A stretch of 64,000 nucleotides of DNA from Collinsella aerofaciens (lineage in GTDB: Bacteria; Actinomycetota; Coriobacteriia; Coriobacteriales; Coriobacteriaceae), in assembly GCA_008680965.1 (NCBI GenBank), contig NAKE01000001.1, forward strand, positions 682,001 through 746,000, read 5' to 3'. Shown piece by piece: positions 8,399-16,978 of the stretch (positions are counted from its first letter, which is position 1; every line of letters starts with the position of its first letter). The position numbers and the translations under genes were made by a program. Under the pieces are notes generated by a model that was given only the letters and a program-made list of their open reading frames with translations, had not been told where the DNA came from and made no database searches.

Positions 8399-9022
8399 TT
8401 ATTTGGTTGTTAGGGTTAGTAGGTCGTTGGGGGTTTTGAGGTTGTAGGTGGCGTTTGGGATATCTTGGTGTGATCCCCATGCTGCTCTGGCAAAACTGAC
8501 CCCTGCTGAAGTTGCGCATTGTTCGTCGTAGACGGTGTCGCCAACGTAGACGACGTTGCCAGGATTCGCGCCCGTACGCCGGAGATATTCGAGCATGGGA
8601 GCGGGTGCGGGTTTATGTTCGGTTGTGTCTTCGACAAGGATGATGTGCTCAAAATACTTATCGAAGCCAAGGGGTGCAATTTCTTCTGCGTATTCGTCGC
8701 GCGCACGTGAGGAGACGATGCCAAGTTTGCAGCCGCTATCGGCGAGTGTTGCGATGACTTCAAGCAAACCTGGAAACACGCTGATGGTGCTTTTAAAGCT
8801 GGCGGCAACTTGGCACCAGCGATCCAACGTTGCCTGCGAGTAGATTCCAAGTTTCTCAAGGGCATCCTTGCCGGGTATGCCGAGGGCAAATTCAAGCTCG
8901 TGTCGGGGGGGCGTTTTGCCGGTCTCTTCTTGGACAATCTGGACAAGCGATGATAGAACGCTTTCTTCTGTATCTGCCAATGTCCCATCAACGTCAAATA
9001 CGATATGGTCAAAGTGCTTCAT
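8399..9022 (-). CDS. HAD-superfamily phosphatase (phosphoglycolate-phosphatase-like)
   Basis: This 207-aa cytoplasmic phosphohydrolase has HAD motif I FDVDGTLAD near the N-terminus, motif II GIVSSR near residue 100, the motif III lysine in EHKPAP and motif IV VGDTVYDEQC. A helical cap lies between residues 15 and 85, as in Gph/PpaX-type enzymes. The substrate is not predictable. Its start at 9022 is 56 bp from the stop of the AraC-type gene behind it on the same strand, so the two may be cotranscribed. Confidence 0.85.
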   Translation of the reverse strand: MKHFDHIVFDVDGTLADTEESVLSSLVQIVQEETGKTPPRHELEFALGIPGKDALEKLGIYSQATLDRWCQVAASFKSTISVFPGLLEVIATLADSGCKLGIVSSRARDEYAEEIAPLGFDKYFEHIILVEDTTEHKPAPAPMLEYLRRTGANPGNVVYVGDTVYDEQCATSAGVSFARAAWGSHQDIPNATYNLKTPNDLLTLTTK

Positions 9023-9078
9023 ATGATTGCTCCTCTCTGTTGTTTGCCTGCAAGTTTGATGCGGTGACAGAAGAAAGG

Positions 9079-10017
9079 CTAGCGGGATTTCTGCCTGGTG
9101 CTATCGAGATTCTGCCTCGCTGCTCGATAGCTCGAGGGAGTGCATCCCATTTGTTCTTTAAATACCTGGCCAAGATGGCTTGCTGTCGCAAAGCCGCATT
9201 GGCGCGCGACTGTCTGGACCGTTCGCGTGGTGTGTGCCAAAAGTTCGCAAGCACGGTTTACGCGGTATGCGCGCAGATATGCCGCCGGGGTCGTTCCTGC
9301 GCAAGCTTCGATAATGCGGTAACACTCTCTTTCGCTTACGCCGGCTGCAGATGCCATCTGGGGCACATCTATAGCGGCTGCATAGTTTGCGCGGATATAG
9401 TCCAGGATTGCCTTGAACTGTACGTCGCGGTTGGTCATCCAAGAGGCGTTGTCGGAGGAAAAGAGCGGTTCGGCCTTGGCGTAAATCTGAATCCAGAGCT
9501 CTGACAAGCTATTCCGAAGCGCCATCTCGTTCTGCGGCCGTTGAAGGTCGTGGTTAAAGGAACTCTTTAGCAAATCGATAAAGGGCATATCGTCGGGGTT
9601 GGTGGGCGACCATTTGAGCACATCGACGCCTCGACATTGAAGCAATGGGTTGATGTAGCGCTTTTGGAGACGTCCCGCGGGATCGCCGAGCATCGACGGC
9701 TGAAAGATATGCAGCATTTGAATGGCTGGCGCCGAATTGGGTGATTGCAGCGTGCTGTGCAAAACGCCGCCGTTGATAAAGCCGGCGGACCCTTCCTCAA
9801 AGCGTACGTGCTCATGAGCCGCGCGCGTTCGATAGTCAATCGCTCCCTGCTCCATGTAGAAAAGCTCAACTTCGGAATGCCAGTGCCAGGGGACGGAATT
9901 GCCCGGATAGCGAGCGAATTCTGCGCGTTCGGCAATATAGGGCCAGTCTTCGGCGGTCTCGGGAAACGCTTCTTCGCGTCCTCCGCGGTGCAATTCTATG
10001 TGATCCATGTTTCGCAT
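9079..10017 (-). CDS. AraC-family transcriptional regulator
   Basis: This 312-aa regulator has an N-terminal cupin-like sensor (WHWHSEVELFYMEQG near residue 45). The C-terminal AraC double helix-turn-helix, roughly residues 205-300, includes IDVPQMASAAGVSERECYRI and VARQCGFATASHLGQVFKEQMG. A second ATG three codons in (MDHIEL) is also possible. It precedes the HAD phosphatase gene on the same strand. The inducer is unknown. Length is typical for AraC sugar or stress regulators. Confidence 0.87.
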   Translation of the reverse strand: MRNMDHIELHRGGREEAFPETAEDWPYIAERAEFARYPGNSVPWHWHSEVELFYMEQGAIDYRTRAAHEHVRFEEGSAGFINGGVLHSTLQSPNSAPAIQMLHIFQPSMLGDPAGRLQKRYINPLLQCRGVDVLKWSPTNPDDMPFIDLLKSSFNHDLQRPQNEMALRNSLSELWIQIYAKAEPLFSSDNASWMTNRDVQFKAILDYIRANYAAAIDVPQMASAAGVSERECYRIIEACAGTTPAAYLRAYRVNRACELLAHTTRTVQTVARQCGFATASHLGQVFKEQMGCTPSSYRAARQNLDSTRQKSR

Positions 10018-10042
10018 GGCATCAGTATAAAGCGCGATGGGC

Positions 10043-10252
10043 TTAGATTGCTCTTGCCTGTTCGGGGAACGCCTTGTCTAGGGATGCTTGGAGCCTTTCG
10101 AACGATGCTCGCAAGTTGTGGCTCTGGTCGGTTGAGCGTTTGGCTTTTGTGGTGGGGGAGTCGAGGAGGCCGTTTCTCTGTGTCGGGGGGAAGGAGAAAA
10201 GGTTTGCATGATTTAGGGATGGCTGCTGTGCTGCGTCATTGGAAGAATGCAT
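10043..10252 (-). CDS. Small hypothetical protein, doubtful
   Basis: A 69-aa frame starts at ATG 10252, ten bases after GAGGAGG. Just upstream on the same strand another frame ends in DLAAHPVRNLLVDIEEAA and a TAA, with its last codons overlapping this ribosome site as in an operon. That upstream frame has no start codon before a TGA, so it looks like the 3' remnant of a lost gene. The 69-aa product has no recognisable domain; its C-terminus (NLRASFERLQASLDKAF) looks helical. It may be real, a remnant or chance. Confidence 0.3.
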   Translation of the reverse strand: MHSSNDAAQQPSLNHANLFSFPPTQRNGLLDSPTTKAKRSTDQSHNLRASFERLQASLDKAFPEQARAI

Positions 10253-10507
10253 GCTTATGCGGCCTCCTCGATGTCCACCAAAAGATTGCGCACGGGGTGT
10301 GCTGCTAGGTCCCGTGCGCTGGCAGTATTATGCCGCGAGTGCAGATAAGAAAGCGCTAAAGAAAGGCTTAATCGGGTTTGATGTAACCATGAAACCGCAG
10401 GTCAGAGGTATCGAGTAACACTCTTGAAAGGTTTTGAGCTTAAGGGCTTTCTAAGGTTTGTGGCGCGGATGTGGCTCGCCTGTGTGGGGCGTGTGGATGG
10501 CTCGTTC
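10253..10507. repeat. Intergenic stretch with a weak family-D repeat (10356-10455)
   Basis: Apart from the possible gene remnant at 10255-10400 on the minus strand, this stretch holds the sequence GAAACCGCAGG (10391-10401). It is flanked by imperfect inverted arms CTAAAGAAAGGCTTAA (10356) and TTAAGGGCTTTCTAAG (10440). That resembles the better elements at 14760, 55271 and 62601. It lies downstream of the MutT-Vsr gene. Confidence 0.4.
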
Positions 10508-11497
10508 CTAGCGCTGCGGCTCTGCGGCGCGCACCTGCTCGATGACCTTTTCCATGGTGGTATCGATGCGGTCTTTCTTGAGCTCACATTCCCAGACGGT
10601 GATGGGCGTCCAGCCCATTTGGGTAAGCGCGTCGATGGCAGCGCGGTCGCGCTCGACGTTGCGGCGAAACTTTGCCTCCCAAAATTCAACATTGCGCTTG
10701 GGCTGGCTAGGGTTGCACTTGGGGCAGCGGTGCCAAAAGCAGCCGTTGACGAAGATGGCGATCTTGCGCCCGGGAAAGGCGATGTCGGGCTTACCGGGAA
10801 CCTTCCATTCCAAGCGATAACCCGTAAGGCCCGCTGCCCGCAGGCGCTGGCGAACGAGCAGCTCGGGTTTGGTGTTCGCACGCTTGTTGCCCTTCATGGA
10901 CTTTTTGATGGCGGCGCGACGGCGGACCAGTTCGCGCTCGTCAGCGGAGAGGTCCGAGGTATCGATGCCGTCGAGCAGGCCGGGCTTGGGACGCTTCTTG
11001 CTGCGGCGCTTAGGTGCGCGCTTGGGTTTGGTGGCGGGCTCGTCGGTCGCGGTGGCCTCGGCGTTGTTGGCAGTGCCGTTGGCCTCAAGCCGATCTTCCT
11101 TCAACTCAATCAGAGCATCGATAAGCCCTTTGTCGGCGGGCATCCACTCAACGGTGGCAAGCGAGGTGCGCGGAATCCAGCGGATATCAAGCTGACGGTC
11201 ATGCTTCTGGGGCTCGCCAGACTCTTTGGCCAGCGAGCAGTAGTAGCACTCCATGGAGAGATGGAAATCGGGGTAGTCGTACTCAACGGTATAGAAATCA
11301 CGCAGGTTGGTGACTTTGACCTGCAGCTCTTCCATGAGCTCGCGGCGTACGGCGTCCTCGGGCGTCTCGCCGCGCATGAGCTTGCCACCGGGGAACTCCC
11401 AAAGTCCCTGCATGTCGCCATAGCCGCGCTGCACGGCAAGCAGCTCGTCAGATCCTTCCTTGCGGATGATCCCAACGGCAACATGAACAGTCTTCAA
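10508..11497 (-). CDS. NUDIX (MutT-like) hydrolase fused to a Vsr mismatch endonuclease
   Basis: This 329-aa two-domain protein starts at a TTG (11497) preceded by AGAGAGGA. Residues 1-130 are a MutT-type NUDIX domain with GGKLMRGETPEDAVRRELMEEL, the Nudix box, which hydrolyses oxidised or modified nucleotides. After a charged linker rich in K/R, residues about 200-329 are a Vsr endonuclease with KPELLVRQRLRAAG, GKPDIAF and FVNGCFWHRCPKC; these normally nick T:G mismatches arising from 5-methylcytosine. Vsr is usually a separate protein next to a cytosine methyltransferase; none is seen here. The open frame up to 12082 is antisense to the ABC gene and was excluded. Confidence 0.85.
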   Translation of the reverse strand: MKTVHVAVGIIRKEGSDELLAVQRGYGDMQGLWEFPGGKLMRGETPEDAVRRELMEELQVKVTNLRDFYTVEYDYPDFHLSMECYYCSLAKESGEPQKHDRQLDIRWIPRTSLATVEWMPADKGLIDALIELKEDRLEANGTANNAEATATDEPATKPKRAPKRRSKKRPKPGLLDGIDTSDLSADERELVRRRAAIKKSMKGNKRANTKPELLVRQRLRAAGLTGYRLEWKVPGKPDIAFPGRKIAIFVNGCFWHRCPKCNPSQPKRNVEFWEAKFRRNVERDRAAIDALTQMGWTPITVWECELKKDRIDTTMEKVIEQVRAAEPQR

Positions 11498-11645
11498 CAG
11501 GAGTCCTCTCTCAATATCAAGACGTGGCAGGCTAGCTACCCGTGCCTTACACAACGGTAAGGCAAGCGTAAGCCATATCGATGGTAGCCGACTCGGCTCC
11601 TTGCGACTATAGATGCCGTAGACTAATCGCAAGAAAGGACTCGGT

Positions 11646-12431
11646 ATGCAAACCACCCAAATGGCGACCCGGGTACTGGAGGTCGCGCATCTCGAAAAGG
11701 TATATGGAGCGCTGGGCAACGTGACCCGCGCGCTCAACGACGTCAACTTTACCGTCAACCGCGGTGAATTCGTCGGCATCATGGGCGCTTCGGGCTCGGG
11801 CAAGTCGACGTTGCTCAACTGCGTGTCGACCATCGATGCCGCCACGAGTGGCACCATCCGCATCAACGGCCAGGATGTGACGCGCATGAAGCAGGCCAAG
11901 CTTTCGCAGTTCCGCCGCGAGGAGCTCGGCTTTATCTTCCAGGACTCCAACCTGCTCGATACGCTCACGGCACGCGAGAACATCGCCCTGCCGCTCACCA
12001 TCGCCCGCACAAACTCGGCAGAAATCTCGACCCGCGTGCAGGACGTGGCTGCGCGCCTGTCCATTAGCCAGGTGCTCGACAAATACCCCTATCAGATGTC
12101 CGGCGGTCAGCAACAGCGCGTTGCCGCGGCTCGCGCACTCGTCACCGACCCAACTATGATCATGGCCGACGAGCCCACTGGCGCCCTCGATTCCAAGAGC
12201 GCCCGCCTGCTGCTCGAGAGCCTGGAGGCGCTCAATCGCCGTCTGCGCGCCACCGTGCTCATGGTCACGCACGACAGCTTTGCCGCCAGCTACACGAGCC
12301 GTGTGCTGTTTATCCGCGACGGCAAGATTTTCACCGAGCTGCGCCGCGGCGACACCGACCGACGAGAGTTCTTCGACCGCATTATGGAGGTCGTTGCCAT
12401 GATGGGCGGTGAGGGCTCCGATGCTCTGTAA
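11646..12431 (+). CDS. ABC transporter ATP-binding protein (BceA-like)
   Basis: This 261-aa nucleotide-binding subunit has Walker A GASGSGKST, Q-loop FQDSNLLD, signature MSGGQQQRVA, Walker B MIMADEPTGALD and the H-loop VTHD. The TGALDS context is characteristic of the MacB/BceA group that energises FtsX-type permeases. The last 11 bp overlap the start of the permease gene, so the two are translationally coupled. The likely role is resistance to or sensing of cell-envelope peptides; no two-component genes lie beside this pair. Confidence 0.88.
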   Translation: MQTTQMATRVLEVAHLEKVYGALGNVTRALNDVNFTVNRGEFVGIMGASGSGKSTLLNCVSTIDAATSGTIRINGQDVTRMKQAKLSQFRREELGFIFQDSNLLDTLTARENIALPLTIARTNSAEISTRVQDVAARLSISQVLDKYPYQMSGGQQQRVAAARALVTDPTMIMADEPTGALDSKSARLLLESLEALNRRLRATVLMVTHDSFAASYTSRVLFIRDGKIFTELRRGDTDRREFFDRIMEVVAMMGGEGSDAL

Positions 12432-14658
12432 ACTCGCTTGGGGCAACGTCCGCCGCGCCGGCCGCGATTACCTTGTCTACTTGCTGACGCTCACCTTGGG
12501 CGTCACGGTCTTCTATGCCTTTAACACCATCTCGATGCAGGTCGACATCGCCGGCATCGATGAAGAGGGCTTGGCGCAGGTTATGGGCAGCATGCTCGGC
12601 AACCTGACGTACTTTTTGGCCGGTGTCATGGCCTTTTTGATGGTGTATGCCAATAACTTCATCATGAAACGCCGCAAGAAGGAGTTTGGCCTGTACCAGG
12701 TGCTCGGCATGGGGCGCGGGCGCGTCGCCACGATTATGGCGCTCGAGACGGTGATCGTTTCGGTCGTGGCCTTTGTCGCCGGCATTGTGCTGGGCGTGGG
12801 ACTCTCCCAGCTCATGACGTTCTTTACGGCCTCGCTTTTTAAGACACAGATCGCCAATTTCCACTTCTTTTTCTCGGTGCATGCGTTCAACCTGACCCTT
12901 GCTTGCATGCTCGTTATGTTTGTGCTCACGCTACTGCTGAACCTTCGCGCCGTGCGTCGTACCAAACTCATCGAGCTTATGGGTGCCGAGCGTCGCAACG
13001 AGAGCATCAAGACACGCAACCCCTGGATCGCGATTGCCATCTTTACCGTGGGCGTGTTGCTGGTGGGCGTGGCCTATTACCGTCTGCTACGTGATGGGTT
13101 CCCGCTAACCGCGACGGACAGCAAGCTGCAAGATGCCATGAACCAGTTTGGCATTACGACCGCTATGGTTACCGTGGGCACCTTTGCCCTGTTCTGGGGA
13201 CTCTCGGGCATGCTCATCAAGCTGCTGCAGAGCCTGCGCGGCGTGTATTGGCGCGGCCTCAACATGTTTACCGTGCGCCAGCTTGCGGCCAAGGTCAACA
13301 CGGTGTGTTTTTCGATGGGCGTCATCGCGATGCTCCTGTTTTTGGCCATCACCTCGGTGACGTGCGGTATGTCGATTGCCAATGTGATGAACGAGAATCT
13401 GGAGCGCTATAATCCGGCCGACATGTCGCAGACGTATGTCTATTACACGCCCGATACACTCGATTTCTACAAAGAGTCTTTCAATCCGTCTGAGGCCGAT
13501 CGAATGGTGCTGGCCGATAGTACGGTCGATTTGTACTCCGCATGGCACGGCGATCGTATCGATCACGATAACGTTGCAGACGGTATTAAGGGCAAGTCGG
13601 CGGACAACAACGACGAGACCGGCAAGAAGGTCAATATCGCCGATGTTGCCGGCGAGCATGTACAGATCGGTTCGTATCTGAGTTACCCGTTTGGCGGTTC
13701 GGATCCTTCGGTGACCCCAAGTGAGATGTGCAAGATCATGGGCGAAAAGCTTCCCAAGGCGTTCGGGGGTAGCAATGCCGATGCGATGGGTCTGTTTGTG
13801 ACGCCGGCAAGTCAGTACAACAAGCTGCGCCAGATGATGGGCGAGGAGCCGGTGCATATCGGTCACGACCAGTATCTGCTCACGTGTGATATGGGCGGCG
13901 AGCTGGTCGACCTGTACACCAAGTATATGGCTGGCGGCCATGCCCTTACCTTGGGCGGGCATACACTCAAGCCCGCAACCGATAAGTCGGACGAAGATAC
14001 GGCGGCCATCGCCAACTCGGCGATGGGCAGTAATCCGGGTACCGTCGTCGTTGCCGACGAGCTGCTGTCCCAACTTAATCTGCAGCCGTATTCCAGTAGC
14101 CTGCTCGTTAACTACAAACAGGGGATGGATACGACCGAGGCAGACGAGAGCATTAAATACACTGTGCTCGACAATCTGCTCGTTGACGGCAAGGAGTCGG
14201 GGTCGTGGGGAACCTTCATCACACGCTCCGAGATGTACACGCAAGCAGCGCAAATGAACGGTCTTATTAGCTACCTAGCCATCTACATCGGCTTTGTATT
14301 GGTCGTTGCATGCGCGGCGATTCTGTCGATCCAGCAACTCTCCAACGTGGCCGACGGCAGCCGCAGCTATCGTGTGCTGGCACAGATTGGCTGCGACGAC
14401 CGCCAGATTCGCCATTCGGTGATGGCACAGCAGGCGGTATTCTTCCTGTTCCCGCTGGCAGTGGGCCTGGCGCACTCCTTTGTGGCACTTAAGGTGATCA
14501 TCGAGCTGGTGAGTATTTTCGGAAATATGAGCATCGGCGGCACCGTTGGCCTCACCTGTGCAATCTTCCTGGCAGCTTATGGCGGCTACTTCCTGGTGAC
14601 CTACCTCATGAGCACCGGCATGGTACAAGCTGCCATCGCCACCCGCTACAGCGAGTAA
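12421..14658 (+). CDS. FtsX-like ABC permease (BceB-like)
   Basis: This is the 745-aa membrane partner of the preceding ATPase. I took the ATG at 12421, overlapping the upstream stop; a start 12 bases earlier is possible. Hydrophobic segments occur near residues 15-40, 55-80, 100-125, 150-175, 205-225, 245-265 and 300-320. A roughly 290-residue extracellular region follows and then three C-terminal segments. One long ectodomain after the seventh or eighth helix is the BceB arrangement. A strong hairpin terminator follows at 14696-14736. Confidence 0.87.
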   Translation: MLCKLAWGNVRRAGRDYLVYLLTLTLGVTVFYAFNTISMQVDIAGIDEEGLAQVMGSMLGNLTYFLAGVMAFLMVYANNFIMKRRKKEFGLYQVLGMGRGRVATIMALETVIVSVVAFVAGIVLGVGLSQLMTFFTASLFKTQIANFHFFFSVHAFNLTLACMLVMFVLTLLLNLRAVRRTKLIELMGAERRNESIKTRNPWIAIAIFTVGVLLVGVAYYRLLRDGFPLTATDSKLQDAMNQFGITTAMVTVGTFALFWGLSGMLIKLLQSLRGVYWRGLNMFTVRQLAAKVNTVCFSMGVIAMLLFLAITSVTCGMSIANVMNENLERYNPADMSQTYVYYTPDTLDFYKESFNPSEADRMVLADSTVDLYSAWHGDRIDHDNVADGIKGKSADNNDETGKKVNIADVAGEHVQIGSYLSYPFGGSDPSVTPSEMCKIMGEKLPKAFGGSNADAMGLFVTPASQYNKLRQMMGEEPVHIGHDQYLLTCDMGGELVDLYTKYMAGGHALTLGGHTLKPATDKSDEDTAAIANSAMGSNPGTVVVADELLSQLNLQPYSSSLLVNYKQGMDTTEADESIKYTVLDNLLVDGKESGSWGTFITRSEMYTQAAQMNGLISYLAIYIGFVLVVACAAILSIQQLSNVADGSRSYRVLAQIGCDDRQIRHSVMAQQAVFFLFPLAVGLAHSFVALKVIIELVSIFGNMSIGGTVGLTCAIFLAAYGGYFLVTYLMSTGMVQAAIATRYSE

Positions 14659-14695
14659 CAAGCGGGCAAAATCGTCACAAAATCAGAGGCGTATG

Positions 14696-14736
14696 ACCGC
14701 CGCGAAGGGACCAGGGGCCCTTTCGCGGTGGTTTTT
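14696..14736 (+). terminator. Intrinsic terminator of the BceAB-like operon
   Basis: ACCGCCGCGAAGGG (14696-14709) pairs with CCCTTTCGCGGTGGT (14718-14732), followed by TTTTT. It lies 38 bp after the permease stop. Confidence 0.85.
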
Positions 14737-14759
14737 GCCTACCTGGTGCGTCTCAGATA

Positions 14760-14880
14760 CAAGTGAGTAGACTTTTTTGAACCTGCCGAGCACATCGCGA
14801 CAAATGCTCAATAAAACCGCAGGTCAGGGCAGTGATGTTCTGGGGCGTGCTTGGCTTCCTGAAAAAAGCCTACTCACTTG
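14760..14880 (+). repeat. Family-D structured element, copy D1
   Basis: Arms 14760-14780 and 14860-14880 (CAAGTGAGTAG...CTACTCACTTG) pair with two mismatches. Inside is ATAAAACCGCAGG at 14811-14823, shared with elements at 55271-55452 and 62601-62740 whose outer arms are unrelated in sequence. No coding potential is seen. Confidence 0.65.
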
Positions 14881-14894
14881 GTTTTTCTGCTAGA

Positions 14895-15025
14895 AAACCG
14901 CCGCGAGGGAAGGCAACTCCCTTACGGCGGTTTGGACGTTTGCCCAGATAAAACCTACCAAAATAAACCTGTCCCTTTTTGGCAGGTTAGCGCTTTCAGA
15001 AGTGGAGGATGAGCGTGGTGCCTTT
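14895..15025 (-). pseudogene. Remnant of a LuxR-type gene 3' end with its terminator cassette
   Basis: The minus strand at 14987-15025 reads GTTLILHF-stop-KR-stop, matching the last residues RTTLILHFWKR of the LuxR regulator at 19582 with the Trp codon changed to TGA. Downstream (14895-14988) the same order is kept as after that gene: a palindromic AACCTGCC hairpin, TATCTGGGCAAACG, and a CCGCCGCGAGGGA hairpin (14895-14933). This is best explained as the leftover end of a deleted paralogue. Confidence 0.7.
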
Positions 15026-15120
15026 TAGCGGAGGGGCATATTGATTAATTCGGGTAACAGTTTTTTAACGCTGGGGACGATGTTAAAATAGCCAAAATGC
15101 TATCTAGGAGCTTTGAATTT

Positions 15121-16854
15121 ATGGCAATCGAGGCGGCTAATCTACAAAACGTGAAGCGCTCGTTCCTCTGGCATTCAATTATGTTGTTTATAGGGGCGGC
15201 TGGTCTGTATTGTATGGCGCCAAGTATTTATGCGGGCCTTTCTGGCACCGTTCTTATCGGTCTGCATCTGCTTTCGGGCTTCTGTGTGGGTCTCATCTCT
15301 CGCCCCGTGAGACCGGGTATTTCCAAACGGCTTTTTGGACTTATGCTCGTAGATATTGCACTTCTCGCGATGTTCACGGTATCTCTTAATGTGTTTCATC
15401 AATTTCATGGTGTGGTTTCGGCGCTCGCGTTCATTTTGTTGTTGCTAGCCCCCTTGCTTGTCGCTTGCTGTTCTTGGGCGCTTGGCGGTGAATTCGCAAA
15501 CATGCGTGCGGGATCAACGGGGAAACATGTAGTCGATGGCCCTGTTCTCCATGGGTATCCTGAGCTCGCCCTTTACAGCCCCGTTGTACTCTTGATTGCT
15601 TTGCTTGTTGGCCTTCAGTTTCTTCTCGCCCCGTTGATGGAGTCCATCGGTTCTTCCCTTTCCGTTAACGCCGAGATGGGGGTTGCTGCTTCGCTCGTCG
15701 AACCTCTTGCGTTTGGTAATGCTGCCGTTGTTCTTGATTTGGATTGTTTGTTTTCGCGCAATATAAACATCGGAGCTGTGCTCCTGAGCTTTGGTGGGCA
15801 TCAAGAGATCGTACTGCTTCTGGTGACTGTCTTGGGCAGCGTCCTTGTCAGGGCCATAATGCGAGCCTTACCCGACTTAACGAGCGCTTTTTCTGCGGAT
15901 GCCAAATTAGGAGGAAAACGCTCTGCAGTTGCCGATATCCCTGCGACTTTGGGTTTTTCTCAAAGGGAGTCCGCGGTTTTCTCTATGAGGATAGAGGGAA
16001 AAACGTACGAGGAGATTGCTTCTGCCTTGGATATTTCCCCGTCTACCGCCCGTACCTATTTGTCGCGGGCCTTGACTAAAACCGGATATAAAAGCATTTC
16101 AGAGGCGACGGCTGGACTTCTTTTGTCAAAGGATACGTGGCATTTCGACGCAACAAAAGGCCATGATCACCGTTCAGAATCACTGAGGCCCTTATCGTCC
16201 AATCGGAGCTGCAGGATAGTCTTCGCCTGCTTCCTGTTTATGTACGCGTCTGGAATGGGCATCGAGGAAATCCTCGTATGCTTCGGCTTTGAGCATGATG
16301 CGATAATCCTATCGATAGCTATAGTGCTTGTGGCCCTGTGTTGCCGTGCGGCTATACGGTGGATGTCTGAAATGCACTTGTGCCTTTCGCCTGAACTCAC
16401 CCTTTCTTCGGTGTCTGTGGGTGCTGGAGCAGCGTTCTGGGTTCACGATGTGGTAAGTCGACTGTACATTTTCTTTGAGTCCGTTGGGAGCAGTGAGGCC
16501 GTTGGCGGCCTTATGCCTGTCTTACGCGTGACTGCGTTCCTTGTCGTACTTATCCTTATGGCTAATTCGCTGCTATTCTTGCGTTCGAAAGATACGGTTC
16601 GGGTGGGTGATCGACGCGATACCGTGCGTGAGGCCTTCTTGAGGCTTGGTTTCACGCCGCTTTATGCCGATATCATGACATGCGTTTTTGATGGCAATAG
16701 AACCACCGAGATTTGCGCGCATCTTAACGTTGCTCGGGGAACCGTCAAAGAGGCCAAGAGCAAGAGCTATGCCTTGCTTGGAGTTCACTCGGAGCGTGAA
16801 CTTAGAGATAGGGTTTTTAGTCTTATGGCAGATGTTATAGAAAATAGCAGGTAG
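15121..16854 (+). CDS. Membrane protein with two LuxR-type DNA-binding domains
   Basis: This 577-aa protein starts at the ATG at 15121, behind AGGAG (15106-15110); an in-frame ATG at 15097 has no such site. It has about six hydrophobic segments in residues 15-245, a LuxR helix-turn-helix at about 276-335 (LGFSQRESAVFSM, YEEIASALDISPSTARTY), about four more hydrophobic segments (365-490), and a second LuxR-like domain at 505-565 (TTEICAHLNVARGTVKEAKSK). Membrane LuxR regulators normally carry one such domain at the C-terminus; this looks like two units fused in tandem. It is followed by an ABC fusion gene and a secreted-protein gene. Its role as their regulator is inferred. Confidence 0.8.
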   Translation: MAIEAANLQNVKRSFLWHSIMLFIGAAGLYCMAPSIYAGLSGTVLIGLHLLSGFCVGLISRPVRPGISKRLFGLMLVDIALLAMFTVSLNVFHQFHGVVSALAFILLLLAPLLVACCSWALGGEFANMRAGSTGKHVVDGPVLHGYPELALYSPVVLLIALLVGLQFLLAPLMESIGSSLSVNAEMGVAASLVEPLAFGNAAVVLDLDCLFSRNINIGAVLLSFGGHQEIVLLLVTVLGSVLVRAIMRALPDLTSAFSADAKLGGKRSAVADIPATLGFSQRESAVFSMRIEGKTYEEIASALDISPSTARTYLSRALTKTGYKSISEATAGLLLSKDTWHFDATKGHDHRSESLRPLSSNRSCRIVFACFLFMYASGMGIEEILVCFGFEHDAIILSIAIVLVALCCRAAIRWMSEMHLCLSPELTLSSVSVGAGAAFWVHDVVSRLYIFFESVGSSEAVGGLMPVLRVTAFLVVLILMANSLLFLRSKDTVRVGDRRDTVREAFLRLGFTPLYADIMTCVFDGNRTTEICAHLNVARGTVKEAKSKSYALLGVHSERELRDRVFSLMADVIENSR

Positions 16855-16978
16855 AAGCCTGTAGACAAATAAGATTGTAAATCCATCCTACGCGTCTACA
16901 GACAGTTCTGACGATGAAGGCGACACTTCCGGACAACGGGTCCGACGACTCGTGTGTTGCGAACCGGAGGTGCTTGCT

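Noticed and set aside
8380..8400. T-box-like GGGTGGGACGCG
   Set aside because: Not followed by a terminator or an amino-acid gene and the T-box consensus is not matched.
7167..8519. 450-aa open frame antisense to fba
   Set aside because: It is a shadow of the real aldolase gene; its ends run through the structured repeat.
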